Assembly (NCBI GenBank): GCA_964593795.1
Contig: CAZQJC010000017.1
Span: forward strand, 49,388 to 113,387
DNA: 64,000 nt
Origin: JAHFDS01 sp964593795
Lineage (GTDB): Bacteria > Myxococcota_A > Polyangia > JAHFDS01
Direction of reading: 5' to 3'
The position numbers were made by a program, and so were the translations under genes. Position 1 is the first letter of the stretch. Each line of letters starts with the position of its first letter. The notes under the pieces were generated by a model. That model saw only the letters and a program-made list of their open reading frames with translations. It was not told the DNA's origin and searched no databases. This document shows, piece after piece, positions 53,871 to 62,154 of the stretch.

Positions 53871-54072
53871 CTAGTACCTCGCCACAGTGAAGATGATGGC
53901 TTCGAGCTCTGGAGGAACGCTGTGGCGAGGTACTACGTGGCGGGCCGCCGGGCCGCCCCAAGGCACGCCACAGGGACCCGCGCAGCCCGGAGGGCGGAGC
54001 GGGAGAAAACAGCTAGTACCTCGCCCCGCCACCTCCCACCAGCCGATCAAGACCCCTGTGGCGAGGTACTAG
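53871..54072. repeat. 202-bp element bounded by CTAGTACCTCGCC inverted repeats, with two nested copies
   Basis: CTAGTACCTCGCCACAG (53871-53887) pairs perfectly over 16 bp with CTGTGGCGAGGTACTA (53920-53935). The same left motif recurs (CTAGTACCTCGCC, 54013-54025), and the same right motif, CTGTGGCGAGGTACTAG, ends the element at 54056-54072. The last copy contains the TAG stop of lipB. No coding capacity is visible. Confidence 0.85.
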
Positions 54073-54701
54073 GCCCAGAGGTCGGCGAACACCTCGAGGA
54101 ACGCCGGCTCGACCAGCGCCCGGACGTCGGCCATCGCGATCTCCCGGCCGGCCTCGACCGAGAGCGAGGTCATGACGCCCGCGGCGAAGCCGCACGGGTT
54201 GATCGCGCGGAACTTCTCGAGGTCGGTGCTGACGTTCAGCGCGAAGCCGTGCAGGGTCACCCACTTGCGCACGGCCACGCCGATCGAGGCGAGCTTGCGC
54301 CGGCCGTCCACCCAGGTGCCGGTCTTGCCCTCGGCGCGCCCCGAGGGCACGCCCAGCCGCGCCGCTACCGCGATGAGCACCTCCTCCAGGTCACGGAGGT
54401 AGCGGTGCAGGTCGCGGCGCGGGCCGTCGAGCCGGAGGATGGGATAGCCGACGAGCTGGCCCGGGCCGTGGTACGTGACGTCGCCCCCGCGCTCGACCTC
54501 GAAGATCGGGATATCGCCCGGTGCGAGGACGTTGGCCACCGAGCCGAGCCGCCGTCCCAGCGTGATGACGTCGGGGTGCTCGCAGAGCAGGAGGGTGTCC
54601 GGGGCGGTTCCTGCGATCCGGGCCTGCAGGATCTCCTTCTGGAGGGCCCAGGCGGCGCCGTATTCGACCCTGCCAACCCAGCGGATCTCCGGGTGCCCCA
54701 C
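54069..54701 (-). CDS. lipB: Octanoyltransferase LipB
   Basis: 210 aa with a GTG start. Family motifs are in place: RGGDVTYHGPGQLVGYPI, the active-site Lys in RKLASIGVAVRKW with FALNV, and the catalytic Cys in NPCG. It transfers octanoyl from acyl carrier protein to lipoyl domains, the first step of lipoate attachment. The keto acid dehydrogenase E2 encoded at 58-60 kb is a likely client. TAGTCT lies 6 nt before the start. The stop codon overlaps a palindromic element. Confidence 0.96.
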   Translation of the reverse strand: MGHPEIRWVGRVEYGAAWALQKEILQARIAGTAPDTLLLCEHPDVITLGRRLGSVANVLAPGDIPIFEVERGGDVTYHGPGQLVGYPILRLDGPRRDLHRYLRDLEEVLIAVAARLGVPSGRAEGKTGTWVDGRRKLASIGVAVRKWVTLHGFALNVSTDLEKFRAINPCGFAAGVMTSLSVEAGREIAMADVRALVEPAFLEVFADLWA

Positions 54702-54731
54702 GAAAAAAGACTAGCATGGTCGGCAATTTCT

Positions 54732-54775
54732 GCACCGCGTCATTAGATTTAACGCAGACGACGTTGACGCGGTGC
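54732..54775. promoter_or_regulatory. Perfect inverted-repeat operator between lipB and the lipoprotein gene
   Basis: GCACCGCGTCA (54732-54742) and TGACGCGGTGC (54765-54775) are exact inverted 11-mers separated by 22 bp of AT-rich sequence. The right arm overlaps the -35 hexamer of the plus-strand promoter. A dimeric regulator could control both divergent genes. Confidence 0.6.
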
Positions 54776-54792
54776 GTTGTCGTGGCTAGCCT
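54764..54792 (+). promoter_or_regulatory. Sigma-70-like promoter of the lipoprotein gene
   Basis: TTGACG (54764-54769), a 17-bp spacer and TAGCCT (54787-54792). A strong AGGAGG ribosome site (54802-54807) follows, 9 nt before the ATG at 54817. Confidence 0.55.
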
Positions 54793-54816
54793 TCAGTTGT
54801 CAGGAGGTATGACCAC

Positions 54817-55512
54817 ATGCTGAAGCACCTTCCTCGAAGGTTTCTCGTGCTCGCCGTCATGGCGGCCGCCCCGGCCTGCTACTACGACGCCAGCACCGGC
54901 GCGGATCGTCCTGCGGACGACTACCCGCTGCCCCCCGACGGGGCGTCCGAGCTCCCCGACTGGCCGGATCCGACGGCCCGCCGGGAGTTGCTCATCAATT
55001 CAGAGGCTTCCAGCCTCCGGCTGACGGTGGCCGATCTCGTCGGGCATACGGAGACCCCGAGCAGCCTGCCGGTCCTGGGCGGCGTGCTGGGCTTCTCTCC
55101 CGACGAGAGCGGGGCGCTGGCCCTCGACGAGATCCAGGTGGTGCTCGGGGACGTCCACGTGCCCACGCAGTCGAGCGGGGACGTGGTGCTGACCGGGATC
55201 CGCCTCGAGTCGGAGCCGGGGCTCGCGTTGCCGGTCGCCTGGCGGGAGCCCGGCCATCAGGGTTTCCTCAAGGCCCCGGTCAAGCTCAGGCTGCTGTGGC
55301 AGGTCATCGGAAACTCCGGTCGGGCCTGGCCGCTCGCGGAGCAGTCCCTCCAGGGAGCGACGCTCTACCTGCACGTCGGCGTCGACTCGAACGGGCGCCT
55401 CCGTGCCGACGTCCTCGGCATCGACACCGGAACGTTCTGGCACTGGGACGGCATCTACGCGCTCAAGGACGCGGTGCTCACCCTGGTCGCACGGGAGCCG
55501 GCGATCGGCTGA
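54817..55512 (+). CDS. Lipoprotein of unknown function
   Basis: 231 aa. Lipobox APAC with Cys21, followed by a short Asp/Pro-rich linker. The mature domain is beta-rich with repeated VLGDVHVP / VLTGIRLESEPG / TLYLHVGVDSNGRL strands, suggesting a sandwich or lectin-like fold. I can name no family. It is strongly expressed by the look of its promoter and AGGAGG site, and is placed under a palindromic operator shared with lipB. Outer-membrane location is inferred. Confidence 0.85.
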   Translation: MLKHLPRRFLVLAVMAAAPACYYDASTGADRPADDYPLPPDGASELPDWPDPTARRELLINSEASSLRLTVADLVGHTETPSSLPVLGGVLGFSPDESGALALDEIQVVLGDVHVPTQSSGDVVLTGIRLESEPGLALPVAWREPGHQGFLKAPVKLRLLWQVIGNSGRAWPLAEQSLQGATLYLHVGVDSNGRLRADVLGIDTGTFWHWDGIYALKDAVLTLVAREPAIG

Positions 55513-55531
55513 TCGCGGCGACGGGAATGAA

Positions 55532-55725
55532 CTGACAACCGAGGAGGCGGTCGGCGGGAAATCGCGGTACCGGGGCTCCGCGTAGGGGTCTGTGAGGGAG
55601 GGGGTTGCCCTCGACTGCTCCGGGCGCTCGCGCCCGGAGGCCGGGAAATGCCACGAGGACCACCCGAGGGTGGCCAGCCCGCCGGCCGCCCGCCTCCTCG
55701 GAGGCGGTGCCCCGGCGCCTGTCAG
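55532..55725. repeat. Palindromic intergenic element (about 194 bp)
   Basis: Left arm CTGACAACCGAGGAGGCGG (55532-55550, continuing to 55558) is mirrored by CCGCCTCCTCGG...CTGTCAG on the right (55678-55725), with a 17-bp insertion in the right arm. Inside are smaller hairpins, CTCCGGGCG/CGCCCGGAG and CCACCC/GGGTGG. The right end includes the TGA stop of lpdA. Confidence 0.6.
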
Positions 55726-57128
55726 CGATTGACGATGTGAACGGCCTCGCCGAGCGCCGCCTTGGCGGCCTCCATGAGGCTCTCGGGCAGGGTCGGGTGC
55801 GGGTGCACGGTGAGCGAGAGGTCGTCGGCGACGGCGCCCATCTCGATCGCGAGCGCCGCCTCGCTGATGAGGTCGGACGCGCCCGCGCCCACGATGTGCA
55901 CGCCGAGCACCACGTGCGGCTCGGCCGCCTCGCAGATCACCTTCACGAAGCCCTCGGAGTCACCGGTCGAGAGCGCGCGACCGCTCGCGACGAACGGGAA
56001 CTTGCCGACCTTGATGTTCTTGCCGGCCGCCTTGGCCTCCACCTCGGTCAGGCCCACCGTCGCGATCTCCGGGTCGGTGAAGATGACGGCCGGGATGCAG
56101 CGCACGTCGTTCGCGGCCTTCTTGCCCGCGATCACCTCGGCCACCACCTCGCCCTCGTGCGTGCCCTTGTGCGCGAGCATCGGGCCCGGCGCGATGTCGC
56201 CGATGGCGTAGATGCCGGGAACGTTCGTGCGGAGCTGCGCGTCGACCACGACGCGGCCCTTGTCGATCTTGACGCCCGCCTCCTCGAGGCCGAAGCCTGT
56301 GAGGTTCGGCCGGCGCCCGACGGTGACGAGCACCTTGTCGGCCTCGAGCTCGCGCTCCGGGCCGTCCTTCGGCTGCACCTTGCAGCCCTTCGGCGTCATG
56401 GCGATCGCCTTGGTCTCGAGCAGCACCTCGACCCCGAGCTTCTTGAGCTTCTTCTCGACGAGCTTGACCATCTCCGGATCGGTGCCGGGCAGGAGCGTCG
56501 GGGTCGCCTCGACCACCGTCACCTTGCTGCCGAGCTTGGCCAGGCACATGCCGAGCTCGAGGCCGATGTAGCCGCCGCCGATGACCGCCAGGCGCGGCGG
56601 CGCCGCGTCGAGCGCGAGCCCGCCCGTCGAGTCGAGGACGCGCTGCTGATCGAACTTGAAGCCGGGGATCTCGATCGGCCGGGAGCCCGTCGCGACGACG
56701 ACGTGATCGCAGAGGTAGCGCACCTCTTCGCCCGCGGTCTTGACGAAGACCTCGCGCTTTTGGCCCTCGAGCTTGCCGATGCGCGCCTCGCCGAGCACGA
56801 ACTCGGAGCCGTTGGCCTTGAGGAGAGACTTCACGCCGCCGGTGAGCTTCTTGACGATGTCGCCCTTCCACGCCTGCAGGCGCTTCATGTCGATGCGCGG
56901 GTTGTCGGCGTAAAGGCCCATCTCCTCGCCAGAGCGCATCTTCTCGAAGTTCTTCGCCGCGGTGATGAGCGCCTTGGACGGGATGCAACCCACGTTCAGG
57001 CACACGCCGCCCGCGTACTCCTTGTCCACGACGACGGTCTTGACGCCGAGCTGGCCGAGGCGGATGCCCGCGGGGTATCCGGCCGGGCCGGCACCGATGA
57101 CGAGGGCGCTGATCTCTACGGTCTTCAT
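55722..57128 (-). CDS. lpdA: Dihydrolipoyl dehydrogenase (E3)
   Basis: 468 aa. FAD motif IGAGPAGYPA, redox cysteines C43/C48 in GGVCLNVGC, NAD motif VIGGGYIGLELG and the C-terminal interface His-Glu in HPHPTLPES are intact. It reoxidises dihydrolipoyl groups of the 2-oxo acid dehydrogenase complexes with NAD. The ATG is at 57128, with AGGAG 6 nt upstream. It is the last gene of the complex operon. Confidence 0.96.
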   Translation of the reverse strand: MKTVEISALVIGAGPAGYPAGIRLGQLGVKTVVVDKEYAGGVCLNVGCIPSKALITAAKNFEKMRSGEEMGLYADNPRIDMKRLQAWKGDIVKKLTGGVKSLLKANGSEFVLGEARIGKLEGQKREVFVKTAGEEVRYLCDHVVVATGSRPIEIPGFKFDQQRVLDSTGGLALDAAPPRLAVIGGGYIGLELGMCLAKLGSKVTVVEATPTLLPGTDPEMVKLVEKKLKKLGVEVLLETKAIAMTPKGCKVQPKDGPERELEADKVLVTVGRRPNLTGFGLEEAGVKIDKGRVVVDAQLRTNVPGIYAIGDIAPGPMLAHKGTHEGEVVAEVIAGKKAANDVRCIPAVIFTDPEIATVGLTEVEAKAAGKNIKVGKFPFVASGRALSTGDSEGFVKVICEAAEPHVVLGVHIVGAGASDLISEAALAIEMGAVADDLSLTVHPHPTLPESLMEAAKAALGEAVHIVNR

Positions 57129-57166
57129 GGAAGCTCCTGCTGGCTGTCTGCGCTGGTGCGCTGTCG

Positions 57167-58444
57167 CTAGCCGCGCGCGCGCGCGGCCTTGAACTCTTCG
57201 AGCTGATCGCGGAGGTGACGGGGCACCGCCTCGTAGACGTCCTCCACCAGGGAGTCGATCGGCGGCGGACCGACCTTCTCCTCGGCCTCGACCGCTGCCT
57301 TGACCTCCGCGTCGAGCGCCGCCGTGAGCGCGGCGTCCTCGGCGTCGGACCAGAAGCCGCGCGACCCGAGGTACGCGCGCATCCGGACGAGCGGGTCCCG
57401 CCCCTTCCACGCCTCGGTGATCGTCTCGTCGCGGTAGCGCGACGGATCGTCCGACGAGCTGTGGGCGCTGACGCGATACGTGAGCGCTTCGATGAACGTG
57501 GGGCCGCCACCGGCGCGCGCGCGATCGACCGCACGCTTGACCGCGGCGTACACGGCGAGCACGTCGTTGCCGTCGATGCGCTGGCTCGGGATGCCGTACG
57601 CGAGGCCCTTGAGCGCGATCGTCTGGGCCGCGGTCTGGCCGCCGACGGGCGTCGAGATGGCCCACTGGTTGTTCTGGCAGATGAACACCACGGGCACCTT
57701 GTAGACGCCGGCGAAGTTCACGCCGACGTGGAAGTCCTCCTCGCTCGTCGCGCCGTCGCCCATGAAGCCGAGCACGACCACCGGGTCCTTGCGGATCTTG
57801 GCGGCCCACGCCATGCCGGTCGCGTGCGGGATCTGCGTGGCCACGCAGCTCGACATCGTCACGTAGTGCGACGCGCGCGAGCCCGGGTGGCAGGGCATCT
57901 GGCGTCCCTTGGAGGGGTCCGACGCGTTGCCGAGGATCTGCGCCACGTACGTGCGCAGCGGCAGTCCGCGGAGGATCGCCGCGCCCGCCTCACGCAGCGC
58001 GGGGACGACCCAGTCGCGCTCCTCGAGCGCGAGCGCCGCGCCGACGACCGTGGCCTCCTGGCCCTTGGCCTCGCCGTAGAAGCCGATGCGCCCTTGCCGC
58101 TGCAGGCCCATGAGGCGCTCGTCCATCACGCGAATGAGCAGCATCCCGCGGTAGAGGGCGAGGAGCTTGTCCTTGGCCAGGTCGGGCAACGCGTCCGGCG
58201 CGCCCACCGTGCCGTCCTCGCGGAGGACCTGGAAGAGCTCGAGGCACGGCCGGATCTCCGCTTCGGTCAGGCCCGGCACGTCGCGCAGGTCCGCCGGCAG
58301 GAACACGGTGGTCGCGCGGCCCGAGGGCTCGCCGTCCTTGTGCGTGCCGTTCCTCGGTGCCGCCTTCCTGGGCGCGGCCTTCGTGGCCTTGCCGGGCTTC
58401 TTCGCCGCGGCCTTGCCGCGACCTGTCGTCGGACGCGGGGGCAT
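57167..58444 (-). CDS. 2-oxo acid dehydrogenase E1 alpha subunit (branched-chain type)
   Basis: 425 aa. The first 35 residues are Lys/Ala/Pro-rich and probably disordered; the core starts near 90. The TPP motif is GDGATSEEDFHVGVNFAG...NNQW, and the phosphorylation-loop-type YRVSAHSSSDDPSRYR is present. Overall it is closest to branched-chain keto acid dehydrogenase E1 alpha rather than pyruvate E1. It binds thiamine diphosphate and decarboxylates the keto acid with the beta subunit. The ATG overlaps the E2 stop by one base; a GTG three bases upstream is an alternative. Confidence 0.93.
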   Translation of the reverse strand: MPPRPTTGRGKAAAKKPGKATKAAPRKAAPRNGTHKDGEPSGRATTVFLPADLRDVPGLTEAEIRPCLELFQVLREDGTVGAPDALPDLAKDKLLALYRGMLLIRVMDERLMGLQRQGRIGFYGEAKGQEATVVGAALALEERDWVVPALREAGAAILRGLPLRTYVAQILGNASDPSKGRQMPCHPGSRASHYVTMSSCVATQIPHATGMAWAAKIRKDPVVVLGFMGDGATSEEDFHVGVNFAGVYKVPVVFICQNNQWAISTPVGGQTAAQTIALKGLAYGIPSQRIDGNDVLAVYAAVKRAVDRARAGGGPTFIEALTYRVSAHSSSDDPSRYRDETITEAWKGRDPLVRMRAYLGSRGFWSDAEDAALTAALDAEVKAAVEAEEKVGPPPIDSLVEDVYEAVPRHLRDQLEEFKAARARG

Positions 58445-59799
58445 CACACGGCCTCCAGCATCATCATGGCCGGATCGGCGAGCAGCCGCACGACCTCCTG
58501 GAGGAAGAGGGCGCCCTCGTAGCCGTCGACCACGCGATGATCGATCGAGACGGACAGGTTCATGAGGTCCTTCGGGACCACGTTGCCCGCGTCGTCATAC
58601 GTGGGCGTGCGCTTGATCTTGTGCACGCCCATGATCGCGACCTCCGGATAGTTGATGATCGGGGTCGCGAGCACGCCGCCGAGGACACCGAGCGACGAGA
58701 TCGTGAACGTCGAGCCGGTCACCTCCTCGCGCTTGGCCTTGCCCGCGCGAGCGGCGGCCGAGACGCGATCGATCTCCCTGGCGATCTCGAAGATCGAGAG
58801 CCGATCGGCGTGGCGCACCACCGGGACCATGAGGCCCTGCTCGGTCGCAGCCGCCACGCCCACGTGGTAGTAGCGCTTCCAGACGATCTCGCCCGCCGCG
58901 TCGTCGAGCGTCGCGTTCATCATCGGGTACTTCTTGAGGCCGGCCACGACCGCCTTGACGATGAACGGCAGGTAGCTCAGCTTGACGCCCTGCGCCTCGG
59001 CGGCCTTCGCGGCACGCTTTCGGAGCGCGACCAGCTCGGTCATGTCGCACTCCTCGACGTAGGTGAAGTGCGCGGCGCGCTGCTTCGAGAGCGCCATGTT
59101 CTGCGCGATCGCGCGGCGCAGGCCGCGGAGCGCGGTGCGCTCCTCGGGCTCGTCGGGGCCCGCGGGCGCGCGCGGTGCGGGCGCGGGAGGCGGCTGCCAG
59201 CCGGCGGCGGGGGCGATCATCGGCCCCGAGCCTGCGGCGCCTCCACCCCCGCGCACGTCCTCGACGGTCACGCGGCCGCGCGGGCCCGTCGGCCGCACGC
59301 CGCGAAGGTCGACGCCGAGGTCTCGCGCGAGCTTTCGCACCGCGGGCGTCGCGAGCACCTCGCGCGCGGAGGCGACCATCGGCGCCGCCGACGGCGCCGG
59401 CGCGGGCGCGGGACGCGCGGGTGCGGTGACGAGCGGCGGGATGGGCGCCGCCATCGGCGCGGCCGCGTGCGCGTGCCCCGCGCTGCCGTTGCCGCTGCCG
59501 TTGCCGTGGCTCGGGGGTGCGGCCCGGGGCGCCTCCACGGGCGCCGCCTGGGCGGCCTCGCCCACGACGGCGAGGCTGATCATGACCTGGCCGACCTTGC
59601 AGATCTTGCCCTCGGCGACGTGGAGCTTCTCCACGCGTCCCGCCTTGGGCGTCGGGATCTCCACGGTGGCCTTGTCGGTCATGACCTCGACCATCGGCTG
59701 GTCCTCGCGGAGGACGTCGCCCTCCTTGACCAGCCACTTGACGATCTCGCCCTCGACCACGCCCTCGCCGATGTCGGGAAGCCTGAACTCGAAGCTCAT
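58444..59799 (-). CDS. 2-oxo acid dehydrogenase E2 (dihydrolipoyl acyltransferase)
   Basis: 451 aa from the ATG at 59799; the open frame runs on upstream but overlaps E1 beta. Domains: lipoyl 1-80 with lipoyl-Lys43 in MTDKATVEIP; Ala/Pro/Gly linker 85-160; E3-binding domain about 163-200 (ATPAVRKLARDLGVDL...GPRGRVTVEDV); second linker; catalytic domain with SIDHRVVDGYEG near the C-terminus. It makes the acyl-CoA. Lipoylation would need LipB, encoded nearby. Confidence 0.95.
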   Translation of the reverse strand: MSFEFRLPDIGEGVVEGEIVKWLVKEGDVLREDQPMVEVMTDKATVEIPTPKAGRVEKLHVAEGKICKVGQVMISLAVVGEAAQAAPVEAPRAAPPSHGNGSGNGSAGHAHAAAPMAAPIPPLVTAPARPAPAPAPSAAPMVASAREVLATPAVRKLARDLGVDLRGVRPTGPRGRVTVEDVRGGGGAAGSGPMIAPAAGWQPPPAPAPRAPAGPDEPEERTALRGLRRAIAQNMALSKQRAAHFTYVEECDMTELVALRKRAAKAAEAQGVKLSYLPFIVKAVVAGLKKYPMMNATLDDAAGEIVWKRYYHVGVAAATEQGLMVPVVRHADRLSIFEIAREIDRVSAAARAGKAKREEVTGSTFTISSLGVLGGVLATPIINYPEVAIMGVHKIKRTPTYDDAGNVVPKDLMNLSVSIDHRVVDGYEGALFLQEVVRLLADPAMMMLEAV

Positions 59800-59800
59800 C

Positions 59801-60775
59801 TCAGAACTCCATCGCGCGCTTGACGGCCTCGAGGACGCGCGGCGCATCAGGAAGGTACTCGTGCTCGAGCGTGTACGGGAACGGCGTGTCGAAGCCCGTC
59901 ACGCGCAGGATCGGCCCCTCGAGGTGCAGCATCGCGCGCTCCTGGATGGTCGCGATGAGCTCGGCCCCGTAGCCGCAGGTGCGCGGCGCCTCGTGGACCA
60001 CCACGGCGCGCCCGGTCTTCTTGACGCTCGTGATGATGATGTCGACGTCGAGCGGCACGAGCGTGCGCGGATCGATCACCTCCATCTCGATGCCCGCCGC
60101 CGCGGCCGGCTCGACCGCCTCGAGCACCGTGTGCAGCATCGCGCCGTACGCGATCACGGTGACGTGGCGGCCCTCGCGCACGACGCGCCCCTGACCGAGC
60201 GGGATCGTGTACTCGCCCTCGGGCACGTCCGCGCGCGCTGCGCGATACACGCGCTTGGGCTCCATGAAGATGATCGGATCGTCCTCGCGGATGGCCGAGA
60301 GCAAGAGGCCCTTGGCCTCGTACGGGTCCGCGGGGATGACGACCTTGAGGCCCGGCGTGTGGCAGAAGTACGCCTCGGGCGACTGCGAGTGGTAGTGCCC
60401 GCCGCGGATGCCGCCGCCGTAGGGCGTCCGGATCACCATCGGCGCCGAGTACTGCCCGCCCGAGCGATACCGGAACTTCGCCAGCTCGTTCACGATCTGG
60501 TCGTACGCGGGGTAGATGAAGTCGGCGAACTGGATCTCCGGCACCGGCCGCAGGCCATAGAGCGCCATGCCGATCGCGGCGCCGATGATGCCGGCCTCCG
60601 CGAGCGGCGTGTCGATCACGCGCTCTCCGCCGAACTCGTCGAAGAGGCCGCTCGTCGCGCGGAAGACTCCACCGAACTTGCCGACGTCCTCGCCGAGCAC
60701 GACGACGCGGTCGTCGCGACGCATCTCGAGCTTGAGCGCATCGTTGACGGCCTGGATGATGTTCATTTGGGGCAT
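59801..60775 (-). CDS. 2-oxo acid dehydrogenase E1 beta subunit (branched-chain type)
   Basis: 324 aa. MPQMNIIQAVNDALKLEMR and VLGEDVGKFGGVFRAT are the standard N-terminus, EIQFADFIYPAYDQIVNELAKFRYRSGGQ the alpha-contact segment, and GGHYHSQSPEAYFCHTPGLKVV the conserved core. It pairs with E1 alpha to form the thiamine-diphosphate enzyme. It is the first gene of the operon, with an AAGGAG site before the ATG. The E2 start follows one base after its stop. Confidence 0.95.
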   Translation of the reverse strand: MPQMNIIQAVNDALKLEMRRDDRVVVLGEDVGKFGGVFRATSGLFDEFGGERVIDTPLAEAGIIGAAIGMALYGLRPVPEIQFADFIYPAYDQIVNELAKFRYRSGGQYSAPMVIRTPYGGGIRGGHYHSQSPEAYFCHTPGLKVVIPADPYEAKGLLLSAIREDDPIIFMEPKRVYRAARADVPEGEYTIPLGQGRVVREGRHVTVIAYGAMLHTVLEAVEPAAAAGIEMEVIDPRTLVPLDVDIIITSVKKTGRAVVVHEAPRTCGYGAELIATIQERAMLHLEGPILRVTGFDTPFPYTLEHEYLPDAPRVLEAVKRAMEF

Positions 60776-60805
60776 TTCTGGCTCCTTGGCGCGTTCCGAC
60801 GGCGG

Positions 60806-60997
60806 CTAGTGCCTCGACCGAGGCGTGGTGATTCGCGCCGGCGCGTTCGAGCCGAGCGCAGCGAGGCGCAAGGGCGTAGCGAGCGCGCGAGCGAAGACGC
60901 AGGGAAGGGGGCCCAGTCGGGCTGTGCCCGACTGGGGGAGGGGCAGTCGTGCCCCTCCTGGTGACGGCCTTCCGAGGCCGTCACACGCAACACCTAG
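60806..60997 (-). repeat. 3'-gene-end repeat, second long copy
   Basis: Read on the minus strand from the stop at 60994: a 10-bp-stem hairpin GTGACGGCCT/AGGCCGTCAC with 4-nt loop, then AGGGGCA-CGAC-TGCCCCT, then a GGGC/GCCC hairpin, then CCCTGCGTCTTCGCTCGC...CGCTACGCCCTTGCG. This is the same order as at 36190-36384. Both outer ends are CTAG (60806-60809 and 60994-60997). Confidence 0.75.
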
Positions 60998-62055
60998 TGC
61001 TCGCGCGCGATGCCGTCGGGATCGGTGGACATGAGGATGCACCCCTGTCCGCCCACGCGATCCGCCGGATCGTTGACGTACCAGACGCCGCCGAGGATGC
61101 ACATCTCGTCGCTCGCGAGGAAGCCGAACGAGAGCGCGTGGTCCGTCGTGTTGTTGTAGCTGCACTGGAACCGGAAGCCCGTGCCCGCCTTCATCAGCAC
61201 CGGTGAGTCGAACGAGTAGTCGGTGGTCTCGTAGTCGGGCGACGCGAAGATCATCTGCCCGTCCTTCTCGCCACCCGTGTACCAGACCTTGAAGTCGGTG
61301 CCCCACTGGTGCGTGTGCCGGACGATCTTCTGCACGATGAGGTCGTGATCGAAGCGGCACTCGCCGAGGAAGTCCTTCTGCTGGCCCGCGGGCGTGTTGA
61401 TCGTGTAGTTGACGAAGGCGAAGACGCGGGCCTTCTTCTGCACCTTCGAGGCGTCGATCGTGTGGAAGTTGATCGCCGCGCGGGCGCGCACGCGCGACGC
61501 GGTGGCGTTGAGCATGTGCAGGTCGAAGACGATGTACTGGCCGCCGTGGTACTCGCGGCCGACGCCCTCGGGGTACTTCTCGTCGTAGTACTTGTGCTGG
61601 ATGCCGATGACCGGCTGCTGGTTCTCGCCGAACGCCTGCGCCCCGAAGGGCGAGCACGACACCACGTCGCCCTCGTGCATGGAGGCCTCGGTCGCCGAGC
61701 CCGGATCGATGGCCGTCACGATGAGGTGGTGGCTGCCGGGCGTGAGGCCGAGCTCGAAGCGGTTGACGTAGTAGGTGTCGCTGGGGCTGCCCGGGAGCTT
61801 GGCGACCTCGCAGTACTCGCGGTCGTCGCCGGGCTCGATGTTCGTGCCCGACGAGCGGATCTGGAAGCCCTGCGCGGGCAGCGGCAGGCACGGCGGGTCG
61901 TCGCACTCCGCGCTCCCGCCGACGCCGGCGTCGGGCGTGGCGGCTCCACCCTGGCCCGCAGCACCGGAACCGGCGGTGCCGCCCGCGGCCCCCTTGTTCC
62001 CATCGGAGCCGCAGGCCACGAACACGAGCAGAGCGAAGGGAAGGAGGCGACGCAT
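60994..62055 (-). CDS. Copper type II (PHM/DBH-like) monooxygenase-fold lipoprotein
   Basis: 353 aa. Lipobox VACG-type with Cys15, then a Gly/Ala linker to about residue 48. The two domains follow the peptidylglycine hydroxylating monooxygenase plan: CuA-type His pair H109/H110 in GSHHLIV and H180 in VFDLHML; CuB-type H247/H249 in RHTHQWG and Met318 in SDEMC. All six metal ligands are therefore present. The family hydroxylates substrates with ascorbate and O2. It is probably periplasmic or surface exposed; the substrate is unknown. The gene ends inside a repeated palindromic element. Confidence 0.85.
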   Translation of the reverse strand: MRRLLPFALLVFVACGSDGNKGAAGGTAGSGAAGQGGAATPDAGVGGSAECDDPPCLPLPAQGFQIRSSGTNIEPGDDREYCEVAKLPGSPSDTYYVNRFELGLTPGSHHLIVTAIDPGSATEASMHEGDVVSCSPFGAQAFGENQQPVIGIQHKYYDEKYPEGVGREYHGGQYIVFDLHMLNATASRVRARAAINFHTIDASKVQKKARVFAFVNYTINTPAGQQKDFLGECRFDHDLIVQKIVRHTHQWGTDFKVWYTGGEKDGQMIFASPDYETTDYSFDSPVLMKAGTGFRFQCSYNNTTDHALSFGFLASDEMCILGGVWYVNDPADRVGGQGCILMSTDPDGIAREH

Positions 62056-62154
62056 GGCGCATCGTACCCGATCGGCTATCCTCCGCGTCCCGCCATTCGG
62101 CGGGCCGACAACGCCACGCGCCCCGCCGTCGGCGGGCGCACCCAGGGAGGACCC

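Noticed and set aside
52678..53890. Plus-strand frames opposite the NatA/NatB genes
   Set aside because: Walker and signature motifs are intact on the minus strand; the opposing frames have only His/Arg/Pro-rich sequence.
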